A DNA stretch of 9,903 nt from Thermodesulfovibrio sp. (GTDB taxonomy: Bacteria > Nitrospirota > Thermodesulfovibrionia > Thermodesulfovibrionales > JdFR-85): NCBI GenBank assembly GCA_027016675.1, contig JALUSH010000108.1, forward strand, positions 1-9,903. Reading direction: 5' to 3'. The translations under genes were made by a program, and so were the position numbers. How positions within the stretch are numbered: the stretch's first letter is position 1; each line of letters opens with the position of its first letter. The notes beneath the pieces were generated by a model. It saw only the letters and a list, made by a program, of their open reading frames with translations. It was not told where the DNA came from and did not search any database. This document shows, in pieces, positions 5,454 to 9,903 of the stretch.

Positions 5454-7883
5454 TTAAACTATCTTAACACGGAGGTAGTGGCCCAGTTTGCTGAATGCCT
5501 CAAGCCATAACCCTGCTTTATCATCGCCCTTTTCAGCCTTTTCCTTCATCTCTTTAAGATATTGCCTTCCTATGGAGAAATAGATATTTTGTGATTTCCA
5601 CAGGTTAAGCTCAAGGGAAAACTCCCTCAGTAGTTTGAGAAACAGATTCAGTTCATCTATCAGGGGCTGATCTTCTGGATTGGTATTTAATTTGTCCATG
5701 AAATAATCAATCCTGGAGGAAGCAAGCAGAGAGAGCCTGGCACGGTCTATCTCGATGTTCCATTTCCTTACCTCATCAAACAGGTTTTTCAATCTGTCAT
5801 AATCAATCGTATCTTCCTCCATGATTTCCTTTAACTCCCTGTTCAGTGTATGCTCCACAGCCATAAGAAATGACTTTGGCACGGGGATATTAAGGGATGA
5901 GAGGAAATTCATAATAGAGTAATTGTTATCATATATCTGTCGGTAAAGGGCATCCATCTCAAGGTATCTTGACTCAAGTATTCCCTGTATAATCTCTCGT
6001 TGTTTGTCCTTGAAGAGATGCCATAGTGAAAAGGTTGAGTTCCTGTAGTATTTGTCTATCACCCTGATTATGCCTGGCACATCAGTCCTCTGAAAGACCT
6101 CTTTTAGTTCCTCAAGTAATGAGATGAATATCTGTTTATCCTTGAAATCCTTTACCCCGGCAGTAACATTATGATCGCCCATGGAGAATACAGTAAAATT
6201 GATCTTCTTATTATCCCACGTGATATCAGAGATAATCCTTGCCATACCGTTGATTAACTTCAACCTGCCTGATTCAGTCCTGATGTATTCTTGAATCCTT
6301 GCATTGTAGCATGAGAGCCTGACCTCTTCAGGGTATTCCTCAAACACAGAGGATATTGCATAATGGGCACCTACACGGAGGAGATCAACACTTGATGGTT
6401 TTACAAACTTCTCATAGACAAATGCACCATTTTCATAGACATTGCTTGGTGCTTCAGCTAACTGTTCTACGTATTCCCTCTCAAGGTCAATACCTGTTAT
6501 ATCCCTGGCAAGCTGCATTGCCCTTGATGCATACATCATTACCTGGATGGTTTCAATGCCTGATATATCATCAAAAAACCATCCACAGCTTGTATACATG
6601 AGCATGGCATTGCGTTGCATCTCAAGGAGTTTCAAGACCTTTATCTTCTCATCTGATGAGAGTTTCCTGAGGGCATGTGTTCTGAGAAAGGTCTCCACAT
6701 TTTCCTTAGAACGGTTCAGTATCACCGTAATGTATTCATTCCTTGCATTCCATGGGTTTTTCAGATAATGAGAGGCCTCATCTTCATACAGATTATTCAG
6801 TTTTGCACTGACCCAGTCCATTGCCTCACGGAGTGGCTTTCGCCATGCCTGTGTCCATTGAGGATTTGCCCCTGTATGACAGCCACAGTCCTCATGCCAT
6901 CTTTTCACACCATGAGCACAGCTCCAGGAGGTATTTTCAATAATCTGAACCTCGTAGTGTGGAGGATGCCTTTCAAGATAGGCGCCATAGTTAATAAGTT
7001 CTACCTCGGCATGATTTTCTATAAGATAGAGGCAATAGGCAAGAGCCATGTCACCACCCCTGTGATGATGCCCGAAGGTCTCACCATCAGTGGCTATATG
7101 GATAATCTGTGGCCATGTCCGTTTTTCATTAAAGGCAGACAGAAGTCTTCTGGCAAAGGCCTCGCCATTATGTAACAATCCCCCAAAGGCTACATCTCTT
7201 GAGATAGGACCATCATAGAAGAAGATATAGATTATATTACCTGATGGAAGTCTGCAGATATAGGGCATGGAGGGATCCACCTTACTACCCCTTACATCCT
7301 TCCATTCCGAGGTGCTGCCCAATCTGCGAACTTTCAATGCCTGAGCTGGTGACAGTATGGTAAACTTGATATTCATTCCAGCAAGAATCTCCAGTGTTTC
7401 GATATCCACTGCTGTCTCGGGTAACCACATACCCTCTGGAGAGCGATTGAACCTGTACTGGAAATCCCTTATCCCCCATGCTATCTGGGTATATTTGTCT
7501 TTCCTGCTTGCAAGGGGCATAATCATATGGTTGTAGACCTGGGCAATCGCTGAACCGTGTCCTGAGAATCTCTCCATGCTCAGCCTGTCTGCCTCAAGAA
7601 TTGCTTCATAAACACCATTGTTGTGTCGTTGTAACCATGATAGAAGTGTAGGACCAAAATTAAAGCTTATCTTTGAGTAGTTGTTGACGATATTCACTAT
7701 CACACCATCAGGGTTAAGAATACGAGAGGCTGTATTGGGTGCATAACACTCTGCAGTAATGCGTTCATTCCAGTCATGGTATGGATAGGCAGAGTCCTGG
7801 GTTTCCACCTCTTCAAGCCAGGGGTTTTCCCGTGGTGGCTGGTAAAAATGACCATGAATACATATGTATCTTTTCATTGCCAT
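5454..7883 (-). CDS. Glycoside hydrolase family 57 protein with DUF3536-type C-terminus
   Basis: This is a probable cytosolic alpha-glucan-acting enzyme of 809 residues without a signal peptide. The N-terminal half is a GH57 (beta/alpha)7 barrel. It carries HGHFYQPPRENPW (about residues 10-22, family motif 1), GMWLPETAVD with E156 as the likely nucleophile, and IATDGETFGHHH with D266 as the likely second catalytic acid. The distal half (about 290-809), with CGCHTGANPQW near its start and then long helical, charged stretches, is the region usually labelled DUF3536. GH57 members include amylases, 4-alpha-glucanotransferases and branching enzymes, and DUF3536-bearing members are essentially uncharacterised, so the exact reaction is unknown. 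Start choice: ATG 7883 has only a distant GGAG, and ATG 7877, two codons later, is equally possible. The gene is divergent from the GH13 gene and convergent with comEC. Confidence 0.9.
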   Translation of the reverse strand: MAMKRYICIHGHFYQPPRENPWLEEVETQDSAYPYHDWNERITAECYAPNTASRILNPDGVIVNIVNNYSKISFNFGPTLLSWLQRHNNGVYEAILEADRLSMERFSGHGSAIAQVYNHMIMPLASRKDKYTQIAWGIRDFQYRFNRSPEGMWLPETAVDIETLEILAGMNIKFTILSPAQALKVRRLGSTSEWKDVRGSKVDPSMPYICRLPSGNIIYIFFYDGPISRDVAFGGLLHNGEAFARRLLSAFNEKRTWPQIIHIATDGETFGHHHRGGDMALAYCLYLIENHAEVELINYGAYLERHPPHYEVQIIENTSWSCAHGVKRWHEDCGCHTGANPQWTQAWRKPLREAMDWVSAKLNNLYEDEASHYLKNPWNARNEYITVILNRSKENVETFLRTHALRKLSSDEKIKVLKLLEMQRNAMLMYTSCGWFFDDISGIETIQVMMYASRAMQLARDITGIDLEREYVEQLAEAPSNVYENGAFVYEKFVKPSSVDLLRVGAHYAISSVFEEYPEEVRLSCYNARIQEYIRTESGRLKLINGMARIISDITWDNKKINFTVFSMGDHNVTAGVKDFKDKQIFISLLEELKEVFQRTDVPGIIRVIDKYYRNSTFSLWHLFKDKQREIIQGILESRYLEMDALYRQIYDNNYSIMNFLSSLNIPVPKSFLMAVEHTLNRELKEIMEEDTIDYDRLKNLFDEVRKWNIEIDRARLSLLASSRIDYFMDKLNTNPEDQPLIDELNLFLKLLREFSLELNLWKSQNIYFSIGRQYLKEMKEKAEKGDDKAGLWLEAFSKLGHYLRVKIV

Positions 7884-7944
7884 TACTACTTTTCAGACTC
7901 CAATCACCACTCCTACCAAAACTTTTATCATTGGATTTGGAATT

Positions 7945-7950
7945 ATTATA
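7945..7950 (-). promoter_or_regulatory. Candidate -10 box for the GH57 gene
   Basis: On the minus strand a TATAAT lies about 60 bases before the ATG at 7883, giving a leader of roughly 55 bases. No good -35 hexamer stands at the expected distance, so this rests on the -10 match and position only. Confidence 0.3.
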
Positions 7951-8059
7951 ACATTCATTAGGGAATATCAGATAGGCCATGGTGTGAATATTATGTCTCA
8001 AGGTTGGAGGTTTAAGATACAATACTTCCAATAAACCATGTAAATACTTATGTGTTGTT

Positions 8060-8083
8060 TTAGTGTTTTTTACCGAACACTAA
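8060..8083. promoter_or_regulatory. Palindrome in the divergent GH57/GH13 control region, possible operator
   Basis: TTAGTGTT (8060-8067) and AACACTAA (8076-8083) form perfect 8-bp inverted arms around an 8-bp spacer. The site lies about 45 bp upstream of the GH13 start and 33 bp upstream of its -10 box, where a dimeric regulator could control one or both divergent genes. No regulator gene is in the window. The T-run in the spacer makes a terminator unlikely, since it is not downstream of a stem. Confidence 0.45.
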
Positions 8084-8115
8084 TGAATTTAAGATATTTT
8101 TGACAATTATTAGGT

Positions 8116-8121
8116 TATAAT
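8116..8121 (+). promoter_or_regulatory. Consensus -10 box directly before the GH13 start
   Basis: A perfect TATAAT ends six bases before ATG 8128, so transcription would begin at or beside the A of the start codon, as in leaderless mRNAs. A TTGACA occurs at 8100-8105, but the 10-base spacing is too short to serve as its -35. No good Shine-Dalgarno sequence precedes the ATG. Confidence 0.45.
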
Positions 8122-8127
8122 GTAGAT

Positions 8128-9621
8128 ATGAGGGTAACCAGAGGTCATGGAGAGGTCTATGAGATCAATACACTGGTCTGGCTGGATGAACTATCCAGAA
8201 AATATGGCAGAGAGATAACACTTGGTTCTGTTCCTGATATAGAGATTGACTATCTAAAAGGCCTTGGATTTGATTATATCTGGCTCATGGGGGTTTGGAA
8301 AAGAAGTGCCTTTGGTAGAGATATTTTTGTCAGAAGTCCCGAGTTTCAGGCTTTTTTGCCTGCTTTTGATAATGCCTTTCCTGGCTGGCGTCTGGATGAC
8401 CTGGCCGGTTCGCCTTACTCGATTGCAGCCTATGAGATAGAACCATCTATAGGCACATGGGATGATATAAGTAGATTTAAAAAGAGCCTTAATGATAGAG
8501 ACATGGGACTGATTCTTGACTTTGTTCCCAATCATACAGCACCGGATCATCCATGGGTTGCAACTAATCCTGATTTTTATCTGCAGGGCAGCGAAGATGA
8601 CTTCATAGAGAACCCATTGCACTTCACCCCTATAGAGATAGACGGAAAAACCCTGTTCTTTGCAAGAGGCAGAGACCCTAACTTTCCACCCTGGAGTGAT
8701 ACGCTCCAGTTGAATCACTTTAATCCTGAAATGCGAAAGGCTATGCTTGATGAACTAAAAAAGATCTCTACAGTTGCCGATGGCGTTAGGTGTGATATGG
8801 CCATGCTTGTACTGAATGATATATTCCATGATACATGGGCTCATCTCAAAGATAAAAACGTGTATGTCTTCCAGGAAGAAGAGTTCTGGCAGATGGTTCA
8901 TTACAGTCTGCCAGAACTGTTATTGGTTGCTGAGGCATACTGGGATACTGAGTGGACTCTTCAGCAACTTGGCTTTCACTATGTTTATGATAAAAGGCTT
9001 TATGATCGCCTGAGGTATTCCACACTCTCTGAGGTGTTGCTTCACCTGACAGCAGATGTTGACTTTCAGGACAGGCTTGTCAGGTTTATAGAAAATCATG
9101 ATGAGGATAGAAGTGCTGTGGTCTTTGAGAAGGATAGATTGAAGGCTGCAGCAGTATTGTTCTCAACACTTCCTGGTATGAAACTGTATCATCATGGACA
9201 GTTAGAGGGACGCAGGATAAAGACCCCGTTACAACTGAGAAGGGTGATGGATGAGATAGTAGATGCTGAATTAAAGGAATTCTATGAAGGTATTCTCTCC
9301 ATAACCAGACAGGATATATTTTATGATGGACACTGGAGACTGGCAGAGGTTGAGTGCTCGGATAATGAATGTGTAATAGCCTATCAATGGCAAAAGCAGA
9401 CTGAGTTTGTTCTTATAGCAGTTAATTATTCATCAACAGAGGGTCAGGTTTTTGTTACTCCCCATCTCCCTGAGGAACTTAACAGATACGTGCTTACAAA
9501 TCAATTCTATGAAAATGCTGAGGAGATAAGGACAGAATTAGATAAAAAGGATTCCCTTAGCCTCTATATGAAAGGTTATGGCTTTGCCATATACTATGGA
9601 AGAATTGTTAACCTTCAGTAA
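8128..9621 (+). CDS. GH13 alpha-amylase-family enzyme
   Basis: This is a 497-residue cytosolic enzyme of the alpha-amylase clan, acting on alpha-glucosidic bonds by a retaining mechanism. The four GH13 regions are present in order: LILDFVPNH (about 128-136), DGVRCDMAM with nucleophile D223, LLVAEAYW with acid/base E269, and IENHDE with transition-state stabiliser D325. The catalytic triad is complete. The C-terminal about 100 residues form a beta-rich domain, as usual in this family. The start at ATG 8128 is well supported. An in-frame stop lies at 8101, no other usual start codon lies between, and the conserved YEINTLVWL begins only ten residues in. There is no signal peptide. The subfamily and substrate cannot be assigned by eye; intracellular glycogen or maltodextrin is the natural guess, given the divergent GH57 neighbour. 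A TATAAT ends six bases before the ATG. Confidence 0.92.
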   Translation: MRVTRGHGEVYEINTLVWLDELSRKYGREITLGSVPDIEIDYLKGLGFDYIWLMGVWKRSAFGRDIFVRSPEFQAFLPAFDNAFPGWRLDDLAGSPYSIAAYEIEPSIGTWDDISRFKKSLNDRDMGLILDFVPNHTAPDHPWVATNPDFYLQGSEDDFIENPLHFTPIEIDGKTLFFARGRDPNFPPWSDTLQLNHFNPEMRKAMLDELKKISTVADGVRCDMAMLVLNDIFHDTWAHLKDKNVYVFQEEEFWQMVHYSLPELLLVAEAYWDTEWTLQQLGFHYVYDKRLYDRLRYSTLSEVLLHLTADVDFQDRLVRFIENHDEDRSAVVFEKDRLKAAAVLFSTLPGMKLYHHGQLEGRRIKTPLQLRRVMDEIVDAELKEFYEGILSITRQDIFYDGHWRLAEVECSDNECVIAYQWQKQTEFVLIAVNYSSTEGQVFVTPHLPEELNRYVLTNQFYENAEEIRTELDKKDSLSLYMKGYGFAIYYGRIVNLQ

Positions 9622-9628
9622 CCGGATT

Positions 9629-9648
9629 AGATTGTATTCCCCCAATCT
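9629..9648 (+). terminator. Weak hairpin after the GH13 gene
   Basis: AGATTG (9629-9634) and CAATCT (9643-9648) can pair around an 8-base loop just after the GH13 stop. No T-run follows, so it is at best a weak or factor-dependent terminator or a transcript-end stabiliser. Confidence 0.25.
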
Positions 9649-9755
9649 CTCGTTAAGAATGTTCAGGATTTCCATCTGTATGTGTGTAACTTTGTTTCAT
9701 AATCTGTCTTTAAGCACTTAATCCAAATGTAGCGTACCGGAAGGAGACTTCTATT

Positions 9756-9903
9756 TTGAGCTTAATCCCTTTTCAGGAATATCTATTTTGGTTTCAGAAC
9801 TATGCTATTTGTAAGATGGGTTACATAAGAAAGTTCCAAGTTTATAGTACGATTAATATACTTAACCGTTATTTGGCCCTGAAAATGATGATTTGCAGAG
9901 AGG
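9756..9903 (+). CDS. Possible partial unknown gene running off the right edge
   Basis: A frame open from 9714 to the window end has a good AAGGAG (9741-9746) nine bases before a TTG at 9756. It would begin MSLIPFQEYLFWFQNY and give 49 residues before the edge. The peptide is aromatic- and hydrophobic-rich and I do not recognise it. Its first residues vaguely recall the N-terminus of some short transposases, but no zinc-binding or catalytic motif is in view. The region is AT-rich compared with the neighbouring genes. It may be a real gene, a remnant or chance. The interval 9622-9740 otherwise shows nothing but a weak hairpin. Confidence 0.3.
   Translation, partial: MSLIPFQEYLFWFQNYAICKMGYIRKFQVYSTINILNRYLALKMMICRE

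Noticed and set aside
8100..8121. TTGACA and TATAAT as a complete sigma-70 promoter.
   Set aside because: The two hexamers are only 10 bases apart, while 16-18 are needed. Only the -10 box is kept as a candidate.
9540..9675. Minus-strand frame of about 45 codons (MEILNILNERLGEYNLIRLL...) antisense to the end of the GH13 gene.
   Set aside because: It has no ribosome binding site and most of it lies opposite a well-supported coding sequence, so it is probably a chance frame.

Overview
The window is about 9.9 kb of ordinary bacterial chromosome with moderate GC content. It uses many AGA/AGG arginine and ATA isoleucine codons, and its genes are tightly packed. The gene set and codon style suggest a Gram-negative anaerobe of the Nitrospirota/Thermodesulfovibrionia or 'deltaproteobacterial' kind. 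The gene set is a cdaA-cdaR-glmM cluster, a GH57 protein with a DUF3536-type C-terminus, and a cytosolic GH13 enzyme. The taxonomic placement is inference only; no rRNA or other marker is present.

Left part (1-2734, + strand): a cyclic-di-AMP and cell-wall operon. A 5'-truncated cdaA (membrane diadenylate cyclase) overlaps cdaR (YbbR-domain regulator) by four bases (ATGA). glmM (phosphoglucosamine mutase) follows after 12 bases with a strong Shine-Dalgarno sequence. This is the conserved arrangement that couples c-di-AMP synthesis to UDP-GlcNAc/peptidoglycan precursor supply.

Middle (2724-5282, + strand): comEC, the DNA-uptake channel gene, begins inside the end of glmM but is split. A 136-bp palindromic element (2898-3033) with perfect 21-bp terminal inverted repeats and two internal hairpins sits between the second and third predicted membrane segments. 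Both comEC pieces are in the same reading frame and are separated by one in-frame TGA (2928-2930) inside the element. The element also carries a GGAGG plus ATG that could restart translation of the 759-residue downstream part, which keeps all ComEC core motifs. This is the most unusual thing in the window.

The 171-bp convergent gap (5283-5453) contains a compound degenerate tandem repeat of octamers followed by heptamers, and a weak terminator-like hairpin.

Right part: two cytoplasmic carbohydrate-active enzymes are divergently transcribed, a GH57/DUF3536 protein (5454-7883, - strand) and a GH13 alpha-amylase-family enzyme (8128-9621, + strand). They share a 244-bp control region. It has an 8-bp-arm palindrome and a consensus -10 box placed so that the GH13 transcript may be leaderless. 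The pair probably acts on alpha-glucans such as glycogen or maltodextrins, but substrates cannot be read from sequence. The last 282 bp are AT-rich and hold only a possible partial reading frame running off the end.

Apart from the element in comEC, I see no evidence of a new multi-gene system here; most of the window is housekeeping and central carbohydrate metabolism.
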